From assembly GCF_003351145.1 (NCBI RefSeq), contig NZ_QQSV01000006.1, positions 62,001-126,000 on the forward strand: a stretch of 64,000 bases of DNA, written 5' to 3'. A program made the position numbers and the translations under genes. Below are positions 36,881 through 45,863 of the stretch, one piece after another; within the stretch, counting starts at the first letter, position 1; every line of letters starts with the position of its first letter. The notes under the pieces were generated by a model. That model saw only the letters and a list, made by a program, of their open reading frames with translations. It ran no database searches and was not told the origin of the DNA. The stretch is from Meiothermus sp. QL-1. Its GTDB lineage: Bacteria > Deinococcota > Deinococci > Deinococcales > Thermaceae.

Positions 36881-37981
36881 ATGCTGAAGTATATGTTTTC
36901 ATGGCTGGAGTCCTGGGGGTACGAGGCCCAGGGGGGGCGTGACCTGCGGATTGACTGGCTGAGGGGGTTCTGCCTCTTTGCCATGACCATAGACCACATA
37001 GGCGGGGAGTCCTTTTTGTATGTGTTTTCGGGCCGGCTCAACTTCTACATCAGCGCGGCCGAGGGGTTCTACTTTATCTCGGGCCTGACCCTGGGTCTCC
37101 TGGCCAGCCGCCAGACCCTCTTGCAGACCCTCGAGCGAACCTTTTCCCGCACCCTGGTGCTCTACCGCACTGCTGTTCTTATCGCTTTGGGCTTCATGGC
37201 CCTGAGCCTGCTCGGGCTCAAGGTCTGGTACGACCCCTGGGACCGAAAGCAAAACCTAGTGGAGTTCGTGGCCGGGGTCCTGACCCTCCAGAACGGCTAC
37301 AATGGCTCGGAGATTCTGGGGCTCTACGTACTCTACATGCTCTTTGCCCCGCTGGCCTTCTGGCTGATGTACCGCGGGCGGACCTGGGTGGTGCTGCTGG
37401 CGGCGGGCGTGGTCTACGGGCTAAGCCAGGCCTACCCCCAGGTGGTGGGGGCGCCCATCGCCTCGGTCTTCAAGGCCGCAGCCTGGCAGATTCTGTTCTT
37501 CGGCGGGATGGTGCTGGGCTTTCACCGCCAGGCGCTGGCCCGGTTTTGGGCGGCAAGGCCGCGGTGGCGGGATGCTCTGGGGGCGGGCGTTTTGCTCCTG
37601 GCAGGGCTCATGCTGGTTGGGCATGTCCGGGGCTGGTTTCCTTCCGTAGACCAGGCAGTGCTGGGCCCGGCCCACACCGAGGCCCTGGTATGGCCAAGGC
37701 TTCTTTTGGTGGCCCTGTACCTGCAGGCCTTCTACCTGCTGGTTACCTGGTTCTGGCGCCCTCTGGCGTGCGGGCTGGGCTGGTTTTTGCTGCCCTTGGG
37801 CTCGGCCTCCTTGTGGGCCTTCACCTGGCACCTTCTGGTCATGGTCCCCCTCTACAACCTGACCGACTACTGGGCCCTGACCCAGAACCCGTGGATGGGA
37901 ACACTCCTGCAGACCCTGGCCCTGGGGGTGATCTGGGGATCCATCCTGCTTTACCGCCGCTGGCGCGCCCGTGTCCTCTAG
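36881..37981 (+). CDS. OpgC-domain membrane acyltransferase
   Basis: 366 residues with about ten hydrophobic segments and the N-terminal RDLRIDWLRGFCLFAMTIDHIGG motif of OpgC-type acyltransferases (the Asp/Arg and His of a DxxR...H pattern). OpgC adds succinyl groups to periplasmic glucans; in this lineage it more probably acylates an envelope polysaccharide or glycolipid. ATGs at 36881 and 36893 are both possible. It is divergent from the ABC-2 permease with only about 30 bp between, and its last 4 bp overlap the convergent nrdR. Confidence 0.8.
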   Translation: MLKYMFSWLESWGYEAQGGRDLRIDWLRGFCLFAMTIDHIGGESFLYVFSGRLNFYISAAEGFYFISGLTLGLLASRQTLLQTLERTFSRTLVLYRTAVLIALGFMALSLLGLKVWYDPWDRKQNLVEFVAGVLTLQNGYNGSEILGLYVLYMLFAPLAFWLMYRGRTWVVLLAAGVVYGLSQAYPQVVGAPIASVFKAAAWQILFFGGMVLGFHRQALARFWAARPRWRDALGAGVLLLAGLMLVGHVRGWFPSVDQAVLGPAHTEALVWPRLLLVALYLQAFYLLVTWFWRPLACGLGWFLLPLGSASLWAFTWHLLVMVPLYNLTDYWALTQNPWMGTLLQTLALGVIWGSILLYRRWRARVL

Positions 37982-38484
37982 ACCGTGCCCAGCCTGGCCT
38001 CATCGTCTAGGTTGGCTTCCGCTTCTTCCTTCCTATCCTGGGTTTGCCCCTCGAGCCGGCGGATTTCCTCGATGAAGTTTTCCAGACTATCGAACTCGCG
38101 GTAGACCGAGGCGAAGCGGATGTAGGCCACCGGGTCGAGCTCCTTGAGGAAGGCTAAAGAGCGCAGGCCTATCTCCTCCGAGGTGATCTCCATCTCCTTG
38201 ACGGTGTCCTCGAAGCCAAAGGCGAAGGCCTGCAGGACGCTGGGGTCGATGGGCCGCTTGCGGGCGGCCAGGGTCAGCCCTCGCAGCAGCTTGTTGGGGT
38301 CGAAGGTTTCCTTGCGGCCGGAGCGCTTGATGACCACCAGCGGTTCCACCTGGGCCCGCTCGTAGGTGGTGAAGCGCCGCCTGCAAGCAGGGCACTCCCG
38401 CCGTCGGCGGATCACCGAGCCCTCGTCCGAGGGGCGGGAGTCCAACACGCGGCTGTCGGGGTGTCCGCAGAAGGGGCAGTTCAT
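37978..38484 (-). CDS. nrdR: Transcriptional repressor NrdR
   Basis: 168 residues. The N-terminal zinc ribbon has the two Cys pairs MNCPFCGHPDSRVLDSR and RECPACRRRFTTYER; the ATP-cone domain (about 46-140) begins EPLVVIKRSGRKETFDPNKLLRGL. The C-terminal acidic tail is slightly longer than usual. It represses ribonucleotide reductase genes by binding NrdR boxes when dATP is high. The ATG overlaps the stop of the upstream SDR gene by 4 nt. Confidence 0.97.
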   Translation of the reverse strand: MNCPFCGHPDSRVLDSRPSDEGSVIRRRRECPACRRRFTTYERAQVEPLVVIKRSGRKETFDPNKLLRGLTLAARKRPIDPSVLQAFAFGFEDTVKEMEITSEEIGLRSLAFLKELDPVAYIRFASVYREFDSLENFIEEIRRLEGQTQDRKEEAEANLDDEARLGTV

Positions 38485-39200
38485 GGCAGTTCCCGCAGCA
38501 GGTCGTAGATCTCCGGCTGATGGGGGGGGTCGGGCAGCAGCACCTCCAGCATCTGCCCCCGCACCCCCTCCGAGACCATGGAGCCGAGCGCCACCGCCAC
38601 CCGCACCAGGGGCCTGTCGTGCTCCTCGCTCACCGGGTCGCGGCTGGGGATGACCCCGTTGACCCGCACGTTGGTGGGGAAGATGCGCGTGGCCCCTTCG
38701 ATCAGGCCTGCCACCGCACCCCGGATGGCCGCCACGTGGGGCTGGTCGCGCTGAAGGGGGGGGAGCACCAGGGTCACGAAGCCGCCCCCGCTCAGGTAGC
38801 GCAGGCCCTGCTGGAGCACGTAGAGGCTCGACTTCACGTCGGCGTTCAGAAGGTCGTACCACTCGGTTTCCAAAAGCTCCACGAAGGGGGTCTTGCTCTC
38901 AGCGCTGGTCACGTGCACGATGCCGTCCAGCATGCCGAAGAGCTCCTCGATCTTCTCGAAGGTGCTCATCACATCCAGCACCACCGACATATCCCCCCGG
39001 ATGGGGATGGCGGTGGCCCCGAGCTGTTCTACCTCAGAGGCGACGGCGGTGGCCATCTCCACATCGGGGTCCACGGTGATGAGCGTGGCCCCGTTGCGGG
39101 CGTAAGAGCGGGCGATGGAGCGGCCGAAGCCCCTACCGGCCCCTGTGACCATCACCACCCGCTGCTCCAGACCTAGCAAATCTCGTGAAAATTCGACCAT
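38481..39200 (-). CDS. SDR-family protein with a degenerate active site
   Basis: 239 residues. The Rossmann nucleotide motif TGAGRGFGRSIA near residue 20 is intact. Where classical SDRs have Tyr-x-x-x-Lys the sequence reads VAAIRGAVAG, so both Tyr and Lys are replaced (Val and Arg), and the preceding Ser strand is also changed. It may be a non-catalytic, nucleotide-sensing or structural SDR. The 4-nt overlap with nrdR suggests co-expression, and a leaderless-type promoter precedes it. Confidence 0.75.
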   Translation of the reverse strand: MVEFSRDLLGLEQRVVMVTGAGRGFGRSIARSYARNGATLITVDPDVEMATAVASEVEQLGATAIPIRGDMSVVLDVMSTFEKIEELFGMLDGIVHVTSAESKTPFVELLETEWYDLLNADVKSSLYVLQQGLRYLSGGGFVTLVLPPLQRDQPHVAAIRGAVAGLIEGATRIFPTNVRVNGVIPSRDPVSEEHDRPLVRVAVALGSMVSEGVRGQMLEVLLPDPPHQPEIYDLLRELP

Positions 39201-39208
39201 TAGCCCCC

Positions 39209-39214
39209 ATCATA
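39209..39214 (-). promoter_or_regulatory. -10 element of the SDR-nrdR operon
   Basis: TATGAT on the minus strand lies 8 nt before the ATG at 39200. Confidence 0.45.
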
Positions 39215-39230
39215 GCGCAAAGGGGGCGGC

Positions 39231-41966
39231 CTAGTCGGCAGCCTGGGGCAGCCGCAGGGCTTCCTCCAGGCCCTGAAGCTTCAGGAAAACCTCGGCCAGG
39301 TGGGGGTCCAGGTGGCCCCCGAGCGCGCTGCGCCAGAGCTCGCAGGCGGCCTCCAGGGGCATCATGGCCTCCTTATAGGGGCGTTTGGAGCAGAGGGCGT
39401 CGAAGACGTCACAAACCGCGAAGATGCGGGCTGGGAGGGGAATCTGTTCACCAAGGAGGCCATCCGGGTAGCCGCGCCCGTCGTAGCGCTCGTGGTGGTG
39501 GCGCACCACCTGGCGGGCTCCTTCCGGCACGAAGGGCAGGTGGCGCACCAGGTCATCGCCAAGCTGGGTGTGGGTTTTCATGGCCTCGAACTCTTCGGGG
39601 GTGAGCCGGCCCGGTTTGAGCAGGATGGCATCGGGGATGGCCAGCTTGCCCACGTCGTGCAGGTAGGCCCCCCAGCGCAGGTCTCGCAGTGCGGTCTCGC
39701 CGAGGCCCAAAGCCCGGCCCAGCGCCTCGGCCATGGCGGCCACCCGGTCGGTGTGGCCGGCGGTCTCCCGGTCGCGGGCCTCTATGGCCAGCCCGATGGC
39801 CCGTAGAGCCCCCTCGTAGGCGGCCTCGAGCTGCCGGGTGCGCTCCAACCGCAAAAGCAAGGCCCCCAGCATCTGGACCGCTCCCTTGAGCAGGCGAACC
39901 TCGGCGGGGCCCCAGCCTGGGCTGGGCTCGAGGCGGAACAGGGCCAGCCCGGCCTCGAGCTCGGGCTCCTGCACCACCTTCATCAGGTAGAGCCCCCTGA
40001 GGCCCATTTCGGCGTAGGGCTTCAGCAGGGGGTGCTCCTGGGTGTCCCCCGCCTGCACCTCCTCCCCGGCGAAGACCCGCTGGGCCAGGGGGTGCTCGGC
40101 CGGCACGGGTTCTTGCAGGACCCTCTCTAGCCCATTCCCCAGCTGCCCGCTCAGGGCCCGCATGCGGTAGGCTGCTCCCTCCCGCACCCAAAGCCCTACC
40201 CCGTCGGCGTGGGCCATCCGGCGGATCTTCTCTAGGGCCTGGTTCAAGGAGGCGTCGCTGTGGCCCAGCATGAAGGAGAGCTCGAGCAAGGCGGTCTTTT
40301 CGGCCACCTCGGCCTCCAGGCTCTCGCTGGCCCGCACCCGCTCCAGGGTGTTGGCCGCGATGTTGCCGATGACCTGCATGAGGCGCACATCCCGCTCGGT
40401 GTAGGAGGCCACGCCGTTGCGGGCCGAGAGCAGGGCCCCCAGAGGCTCGCCCCTGGAGTTGATGAGGGGCACCGCGATCTCCGAGCAGGCCGGTTTGGCC
40501 TGGCGGAACAGGCCATAGGCCCGGGGGTCTTCATGGGCGTTGTGGCTCCAGATGGGGGCCCGGGCTTCCACTGCGGCCCAGCTAAAGCCCCGCCCCCGGG
40601 GAATCCGCCAGTCCAGGCCCACCAGAAAGAAGCCCGCCGCCGCGTAGCAGCGCATGTGCTGGCCATCGGGTTCAATCAAGAGCAAGGCAGCGTGCTCGGA
40701 GTTCATGAGGCGGACGGTCTCCCGCACCAGCCGCTTGGCAATGGCCGCGGTGCCCTTGAGGCCCCGCAGGGCCCCGCTCAGGGCCTCGATGACCTCGAAC
40801 TCGCGGATGCGGGCCTCGAGTTCGGCCCGCTGCCGCCGTGCGGCCAGCAGCACCGCCACCTGCAAAGCGTACTGGCGGGCCACCTCCACCGAGTGCTCGG
40901 TGAAGGCCTGGTCGCGGAAGGCGTCCAGGTTAATCTCGGCCACCACCTCACCCCCAAGCCGGATGGGGAGGCAGAGGTTGGAGCGAATCTGCCGGACGCG
41001 CCCAGGGTGGCTGGCCGATTCGAGCCGCCGGGTGAGCTGCCCGTTGCCGGAGTGGGTGGCCTGGATGCGCTGGATTTCAGCCCGGTTGGCAATCCGGGGC
41101 TGGCCCTGCCGCCAGGCCTCGGGGTTGCCGTGCCAGGCCATGGCCTCTTCCTCGCTGCTCTCCAGGCCCAGGATGCCCTCGCCAAAGCCCTCCTGGGCTA
41201 CAAAGACGAAGCGGTGACCCTGGCGCAGCCGGAGGCTTCCGGCCTGGGCCCCGGGCACCACCCGCACCGCCGACTGGAGCAGCTTGGACCAGAGCGCCTC
41301 GTCCGGGTGCTGCACCAAAGCCTCCATGGTCTGAAGCAGGGTGGTGTAGGCGCGCTCGAGGGGGCGCGCGGGAGGGTTTTTCCGCGTCCACTCCAGGTAC
41401 CCCCAAAGCAGCGGAGCGCTCAGGGCTGCCTGAAGGGCAAGCCCCAGCAGCACCTCTTCCCCGAGGGGATAAAGCCCCCAAAGAAGACCGATATTGACGA
41501 GGAGCAGCAGGGCCATGGAGTAGAGCAGGGCCCCAATCCGGCTCCGGGCCGCCCAGCGGGGATAGAGCCAGCGCACTGCTATTGCCCCCGCAAGCAGGCT
41601 TAGCCCGTGAAGCCCGACGTGGAGGGCCACGCTGCTCGCTGGGGGGGCAGGGTAGGGAAGGTTATCGTCGATCCAGGCGTAAAGCCCCAGCGCCAAGAGG
41701 TTGATCCAAAGAAGGCCCAGCAGGGTGTTGCGCCAGCGCTGCTCCCCGTCCAGAATGGCCAGCGCTAGAAGGCCGAGCTGCAGGGCAAGGGTGAGCTCGG
41801 CGTAAAGCGCGGTCAGGTTGAGGAGCAAGGAGGTGCTGAGCGCAGCAAGGTTGAGGGCCGCGGCCAGCATGACCCAGGGCACTAGGCTCCAGCGCTCCCG
41901 GCCCCAGTGGGCCACCAGCAGCAGCGCGGTGATGAGTAGGGCGATGCCAACCCCTGCCGTTCCCAC
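39231..41966 (-). CDS. Membrane GAF-GAF-HD-GYP c-di-GMP phosphodiesterase
   Basis: 911 residues, GTG start. About the first 220 residues form a multi-helix membrane sensor. They are followed by GAF-like domains (about 225-390, 410-545 and possibly 560-690) with typical LCLPIRLGGEVVAEI and EIAVPLINSRGEPLGALLSA strands. The C-terminal HD-GYP domain has HDVGKLAIPDAILLKPGRLT from residue 770 and GRGYPDG at 830-836, with the metal ligands HDxxK and HHERYDG intact. It should hydrolyse cyclic di-GMP in response to a small-molecule or membrane signal. Confidence 0.9.
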   Translation of the reverse strand: MGTAGVGIALLITALLLVAHWGRERWSLVPWVMLAAALNLAALSTSLLLNLTALYAELTLALQLGLLALAILDGEQRWRNTLLGLLWINLLALGLYAWIDDNLPYPAPPASSVALHVGLHGLSLLAGAIAVRWLYPRWAARSRIGALLYSMALLLLVNIGLLWGLYPLGEEVLLGLALQAALSAPLLWGYLEWTRKNPPARPLERAYTTLLQTMEALVQHPDEALWSKLLQSAVRVVPGAQAGSLRLRQGHRFVFVAQEGFGEGILGLESSEEEAMAWHGNPEAWRQGQPRIANRAEIQRIQATHSGNGQLTRRLESASHPGRVRQIRSNLCLPIRLGGEVVAEINLDAFRDQAFTEHSVEVARQYALQVAVLLAARRQRAELEARIREFEVIEALSGALRGLKGTAAIAKRLVRETVRLMNSEHAALLLIEPDGQHMRCYAAAGFFLVGLDWRIPRGRGFSWAAVEARAPIWSHNAHEDPRAYGLFRQAKPACSEIAVPLINSRGEPLGALLSARNGVASYTERDVRLMQVIGNIAANTLERVRASESLEAEVAEKTALLELSFMLGHSDASLNQALEKIRRMAHADGVGLWVREGAAYRMRALSGQLGNGLERVLQEPVPAEHPLAQRVFAGEEVQAGDTQEHPLLKPYAEMGLRGLYLMKVVQEPELEAGLALFRLEPSPGWGPAEVRLLKGAVQMLGALLLRLERTRQLEAAYEGALRAIGLAIEARDRETAGHTDRVAAMAEALGRALGLGETALRDLRWGAYLHDVGKLAIPDAILLKPGRLTPEEFEAMKTHTQLGDDLVRHLPFVPEGARQVVRHHHERYDGRGYPDGLLGEQIPLPARIFAVCDVFDALCSKRPYKEAMMPLEAACELWRSALGGHLDPHLAEVFLKLQGLEEALRLPQAAD

Positions 41967-42096
41967 AACAACCTAAGGCTAGCCCAGCGGCTTTCTAATC
42001 TTCCGGCATTTGCACCAAGCCGCTACCCCTGCCGTTACGTGTGTCAGGGAAAAGTCACGCGCGATTTATGCCCCTCGGGCTGCCGCAAAGGCCCGG

Positions 42097-42102
42097 TAAA
42101 AT
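42097..42102 (+). promoter_or_regulatory. -10 element, leaderless promoter of the IMPase-family gene
   Basis: TAAAAT ends 7 nt before the ATG at 42110. Confidence 0.45.
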
Positions 42103-42109
42103 CCAAGGC

Positions 42110-42886
42110 ATGGACCTGCGCCCTTATCTGGAGACCGCCCTCGAGGCGGCCTACTTGGCCCAGGGCATCCACCAGTACTACCAGGCCAAAGGCTTCACCC
42201 AGCGCAGCAAGTCCACCCCCACCGACCTGGTGACCCAAGCCGACCAGGAGTCGGAGGCGGCCATCCGCGAGCTCATCGCCGCGCGCTTTCCTGACCATGT
42301 GGTGCTGGGGGAGGAGGCAGGGCAGGAGGGGGAGGGGGCCTTTCGCTGGATTGTGGACCCGCTGGACGGCACGGTGAACTACGCCCATGGGTTTCCCTTC
42401 TACGCGGTGAGCATCGGCCTCGAGGTGGGGGGCGAGGTGGTGCTGGGGGTGATACTGGACACCGCCCGGGGTGAGCTTTTCACCGCTACCAAGGGGGGCG
42501 GGGCCTATCTGAATGGGCGGCCCATCCGGGTCTCGAGCCGCGACCAACTCTTGGGTAGCCTGCTGGCCACCGGTTTCGCCTACGACGTGCACAAGGACCC
42601 GGAGAACGTCCACTACTTCCAGCGGGCCCTGGCCAAAGGGTTGATGGTGCGCCGGCCCGGGGCCGCCGCCCTCGACCTGGCCTATGTGGCCGCCGGTCGG
42701 CTGGACGGCTTCTGGGAGGTCAAGCTCAACCCCTGGGACGTGGCCGCGGGCTGGCGGATTCTCCTGGAAGCAGGGGGGCAGATGACGGGGCTGGAGGGGG
42801 AGGCCTACCGGCTTGGCAACCGCTACCTGGTGGCCACCAACGGCCTGATCCACCAGGCCCTCCTGGACACCCTTCACGGCCGGTAG
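42110..42886 (+). CDS. Inositol monophosphatase-family phosphatase
   Basis: 258 residues. An upstream in-frame ATG at 42041 would add 23 residues, but the family fold begins at MDLRPYLETALEAA and a -10 element sits just before it. Metal-binding motifs are intact: LVTQADQESE near residue 42, GEEAGQEGEG, WIVDPLDGTVNYAHGFPFY near 84, and the C-terminal WEVKLNPWDVAAGWRILLEAGG. It could act on inositol phosphates, fructose-1,6-bisphosphate or 3'-phosphoadenosine phosphates; the sequence does not decide. It is convergent with hrpB, overlapping by 13 bp. Confidence 0.9.
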   Translation: MDLRPYLETALEAAYLAQGIHQYYQAKGFTQRSKSTPTDLVTQADQESEAAIRELIAARFPDHVVLGEEAGQEGEGAFRWIVDPLDGTVNYAHGFPFYAVSIGLEVGGEVVLGVILDTARGELFTATKGGGAYLNGRPIRVSSRDQLLGSLLATGFAYDVHKDPENVHYFQRALAKGLMVRRPGAAALDLAYVAAGRLDGFWEVKLNPWDVAAGWRILLEAGGQMTGLEGEAYRLGNRYLVATNGLIHQALLDTLHGR

Positions 42887-45324
42887 GGCCTGGCCTGCCA
42901 GGGGTCTTCCGGCCAGGGGTGCTTGGGGTAGCGGCCTCGCAGCTCCTTGCGCACCTCGGGGTAGGTGTTCTCCCAGAAGCTCCGCAGGTCCTGGGTGATT
43001 TGGACGGGGCGCCCGGCAGGGGAGAGCAGGTGCAGCATCACGGGGGTGCGCCCCTCGTTGATCCGGGGGGTCTCGGCCAGGCCGAACAGCTCCTGGATCC
43101 TTACCGCCAACACAGGTGGGCGGCCATCGGGGAAGTAGGTGAGGCGAACGCGGGCCCCGCTGGGGACCTGGAGGCGGGTAGGGGCCAGGGCCTCGAGCCG
43201 CTCAGAGAGGGGCCAAGGCACCAGGCCCCTGAGCAGCTCTTCGAGGGGCAGGCGGGCGAAGTCCTCCCGGCGGCTCACCGGTGAAAGCCAGGGGAGGAGC
43301 CAGTCCTCCAGGGTTTCCAGCAGGTGGGCTTCGGATAGGTTGGGCCAGGCCTCCAAGGGCCGCCAGTGCCGCAGGCTCTCCACCCGAGCCTGCCACTGGC
43401 GGAGGGCTTCCGTCCAGGGCAAGAGGGCCAGCCCCTTCTGCCGCACCACCCGGCAGAGGAGGGGACCTTTCTGTTCCAGGGAGGGCTCCAGCGCCTCTCG
43501 GAACAGCACTAGCTCGCCCACCCGCTGCTGCCGCTCGGCCACCACACCCCGCTGTTCGTCCCACTCCACCACCTCCACCGTGCGGGCCAGGGGGAGCAGG
43601 GCCTCCGGCTCAAGCGGCGCGGCCAGGAAGATGCGCCCTTCTTCCACCCCTGCGTCCAGGTGGGCCACCGCCAGCCAGGGGGCCCCGGCCAGGGGGTCGT
43701 TCGGGGAGAGGCGCACCCCCCGTCCACTGACCAGCCGGTAGCGCAGCCGCTCGCCCGGGCGCAGGACCGCCAGCCGGTCGGGGTAGGCCAGGGCCAGGAG
43801 CCGGCCCACCGCCAGGGGGTCAGGGGGGTCCTTCAGGGGGGCTACCCCCAGCTGGGCGCGCCACCGCCGACTGAGCCGCTCGATGCGGCCAAGCAGGGCT
43901 TCGTCGGCCCCCGGGTTCTGCCCGGCCCGCCAGCGCTGCAGGGCTTCGAGGCGCAGGGTGAGGTCGGCCCCGGCCTCCCGCCAGGGGTCGCGCTCCTCCA
44001 GCAGGGCCGCCAGGTCTGCGGCCAGGGCGCCTAGGCCCAGGGCCCGCCCTTCTTCGAGCAGGTGGGCCAGCCGGGGGTGGGTGGGCCAGGCTAGGAGCCG
44101 CCGGCCCCGCTCGGTAAGGCGGCCCGATGCGAGGGCCCCCAGGGCCTCCAGCAGCTCCTCGGCCTGCCGGAGGGCGCCTTGGGGGGGTGGGGTGAGCCAG
44201 TCCAGCGCGAGGGGGTCTTGGACCCCCCATTGGCGGAGCTCGAGCAGAAGCGGGGCCAGATCAGCCTCCAGAATTTCGGGGCTTCGCTCGGGGCGGAGGT
44301 GGGCCAGGGTGGCCAGGCTGTAGAGCCGGTAGCAGACCCCGGGCCCGAGCCGTCCAGCCCGCCCAGCCCGCTGCTCGGCCACATCGCGGGTAACCCGCTC
44401 GGTCACCAGACGCGTAAGCCCGGTCCTGGGGTCGAAGCGGGGGCGCCGGGTGTACCCTCCGTCCACCACCACCCGGATGTCCTCGATGGTCAGGCTGGTC
44501 TCTGCGATAGAGGTGGAGAGCACCACCCTGCGCCGCTGGGGGTCAGGCAGGATGGCCGCCTGCTGGGCTGCCAGGGGGAGTTCGCCGTGAAGCGGGGCAA
44601 TCTTGAGCCCAGGGTGCTGCTCGGCCAGCTGCCGCCCCACCCGGGCAATCTCGGCCGCGCCGGGCAGAAAGACCAGCACGTCACCGCTTTCCTCCCGTAA
44701 GATTCGGCCCACCGCTGCCGCCACCACCTCGCTTAGGGGGCCCTCGGGGTCTTTGGGCAGGTGGCGCACCTCTACCGGGTACTGCCTTCCCTCAGCCCGG
44801 ACCACTGGGGCCCTCAGGAAGCGGGCCAGCCCTTCTGCCTCCAGCGTGGCCGACATCAGGAGGATGCGCAGGTCCTCGCGCAAGGCGGCCTGCACCTCCC
44901 GGCAGAGGAGAAGGCCCAGGTCGGCCTCGAGGCTGCGCTCGTGGAACTCATCGAAGATGACCAGCCCCACCCCCCTTAGCTCCGGGTCGTGCTGCAGCCG
45001 GCGAACGAAGAGACCCTCGGTCAGCACCAGGATGCGCGTGGAGGGTCCTTCGCGGCGCTCGAAGCGCACCTGGTAGCCTACGGTTCTGCCCACCTCCTCC
45101 CCCAGAAGGGCGCTCATCCGGGCGGCGATGCTTTTGGCGGCCAGGCGGCGCGGTTCCAGCATCCAGATCTGCCGGCCCTCTAGCCAGGCCTCCTCGAGCA
45201 GGGCCAAGGGCAGCGCGGTGCTCTTGCCGGCCCCCGGCGGGGCCTGCAGCACCAGGGTGTGCGCCCGGGCCAGGTGGGCGCGGATGGCAGGCAGGACCTG
45301 ATAAATGGGTAGGGCCTTCTCCAT
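42874..45324 (-). CDS. hrpB: ATP-dependent helicase HrpB
   Basis: 816 residues. DExH-box helicase: Walker A QAPPGAGKSTALPLALL near residue 25, motif II DEFHERSLEADLGL near 125, motif III MSATLEAEGL, motif VI EQRAGRAGRLGPGVCYRL near 325, then winged-helix, ratchet and the HrpB-specific C-terminal domain (about 480-816). Family members are RNA or DNA helicases of poorly known function in bacteria. No clear ribosome site precedes the ATG. Confidence 0.94.
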   Translation of the reverse strand: MEKALPIYQVLPAIRAHLARAHTLVLQAPPGAGKSTALPLALLEEAWLEGRQIWMLEPRRLAAKSIAARMSALLGEEVGRTVGYQVRFERREGPSTRILVLTEGLFVRRLQHDPELRGVGLVIFDEFHERSLEADLGLLLCREVQAALREDLRILLMSATLEAEGLARFLRAPVVRAEGRQYPVEVRHLPKDPEGPLSEVVAAAVGRILREESGDVLVFLPGAAEIARVGRQLAEQHPGLKIAPLHGELPLAAQQAAILPDPQRRRVVLSTSIAETSLTIEDIRVVVDGGYTRRPRFDPRTGLTRLVTERVTRDVAEQRAGRAGRLGPGVCYRLYSLATLAHLRPERSPEILEADLAPLLLELRQWGVQDPLALDWLTPPPQGALRQAEELLEALGALASGRLTERGRRLLAWPTHPRLAHLLEEGRALGLGALAADLAALLEERDPWREAGADLTLRLEALQRWRAGQNPGADEALLGRIERLSRRWRAQLGVAPLKDPPDPLAVGRLLALAYPDRLAVLRPGERLRYRLVSGRGVRLSPNDPLAGAPWLAVAHLDAGVEEGRIFLAAPLEPEALLPLARTVEVVEWDEQRGVVAERQQRVGELVLFREALEPSLEQKGPLLCRVVRQKGLALLPWTEALRQWQARVESLRHWRPLEAWPNLSEAHLLETLEDWLLPWLSPVSRREDFARLPLEELLRGLVPWPLSERLEALAPTRLQVPSGARVRLTYFPDGRPPVLAVRIQELFGLAETPRINEGRTPVMLHLLSPAGRPVQITQDLRSFWENTYPEVRKELRGRYPKHPWPEDPWQARPYRP

Positions 45325-45370
45325 AAGGGGAGCTTGGGCATTTGACGCAGGGCCGCCTCCCGCGGCCTGC

Positions 45371-45376
45371 TACCCT
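45371..45376 (+). promoter_or_regulatory. -10 element, leaderless promoter of the 68-aa membrane protein
   Basis: TACCCT ends 6 nt before the ATG at 45383. Confidence 0.4.
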
Positions 45377-45382
45377 TGCAGT

Positions 45383-45589
45383 ATGCCAGGGATTGCTTGG
45401 CTCGTGCTGCTCCTCGTGGCGGCCTGGATTTCAGCCCAGGTGGTGTTGCGCCCCAGCCTGTGGCGCACCCAGGCCCCTGCGTTGGGCGAGGTGTTCGGGG
45501 TTTGGGCCATTCTGACCGGGGTGTTGACGGCGCTTCTGCTCGCTCTTGCCGGCCTGCTGGCCCCGGGGGCTTTTCCTTTTGTCCGCTAA
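45383..45589 (+). CDS. Small two-helix membrane protein (68 aa)
   Basis: Start at MPGIAWLVLLLVAAWISAQ. Two hydrophobic helices (about 4-22 and 38-60) flank a short polar loop (RPSLWRTQAPALGE). The frame is open upstream to 45305, but the -10 element 6 nt before this ATG decides the start. No family was recognised. It is divergent from hrpB. Confidence 0.55.
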   Translation: MPGIAWLVLLLVAAWISAQVVLRPSLWRTQAPALGEVFGVWAILTGVLTALLLALAGLLAPGAFPFVR

Positions 45590-45668
45590 AGCGTTAGCAA
45601 CGCGTTACGGGAATTTTTTGTGGCATTTTGGCAGTCTCCCTGGGGAGCATAGCTTATTTTGGGGGGGT

Positions 45669-45863
45669 ATGCGTGCGGAGGAGTACCTACCCTGGGCCCT
45701 GAGCTTCATTGAGAGCCGGCGCGTGGTGGCGGTGGAGATAAACCCTGAAACAGGAGAGTACAAGGCGCTTTGTGAAAACGGCTCGAGCTATTTCCTGGAG
45801 CGGCTCGAGCAGGCCCAGGCCCTCCTGGAGGCTTTGAAGCGAATCCAGGCCGGGCCGGGCTAG
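45669..45863 (+). CDS. Small conserved-looking cytosolic protein (64 aa)
   Basis: The ATG at 45669 opens MRAEEYLPWALSFIESRRVV, then VEINPETGEYKALCENG and a helical C-terminus (FLERLEQAQALLEALKRI). The composition is that of a real protein with one beta hairpin and one amphipathic helix. The frame is open upstream to 45546 but that part looks non-coding. Upstream is an AT-rich CTTATTTTGGGGGGGT stretch that may hold its -10. Function unknown; it converges with the NlpC/P60 gene with a 4-bp overlap. Confidence 0.55.
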   Translation: MRAEEYLPWALSFIESRRVVAVEINPETGEYKALCENGSSYFLERLEQAQALLEALKRIQAGPG

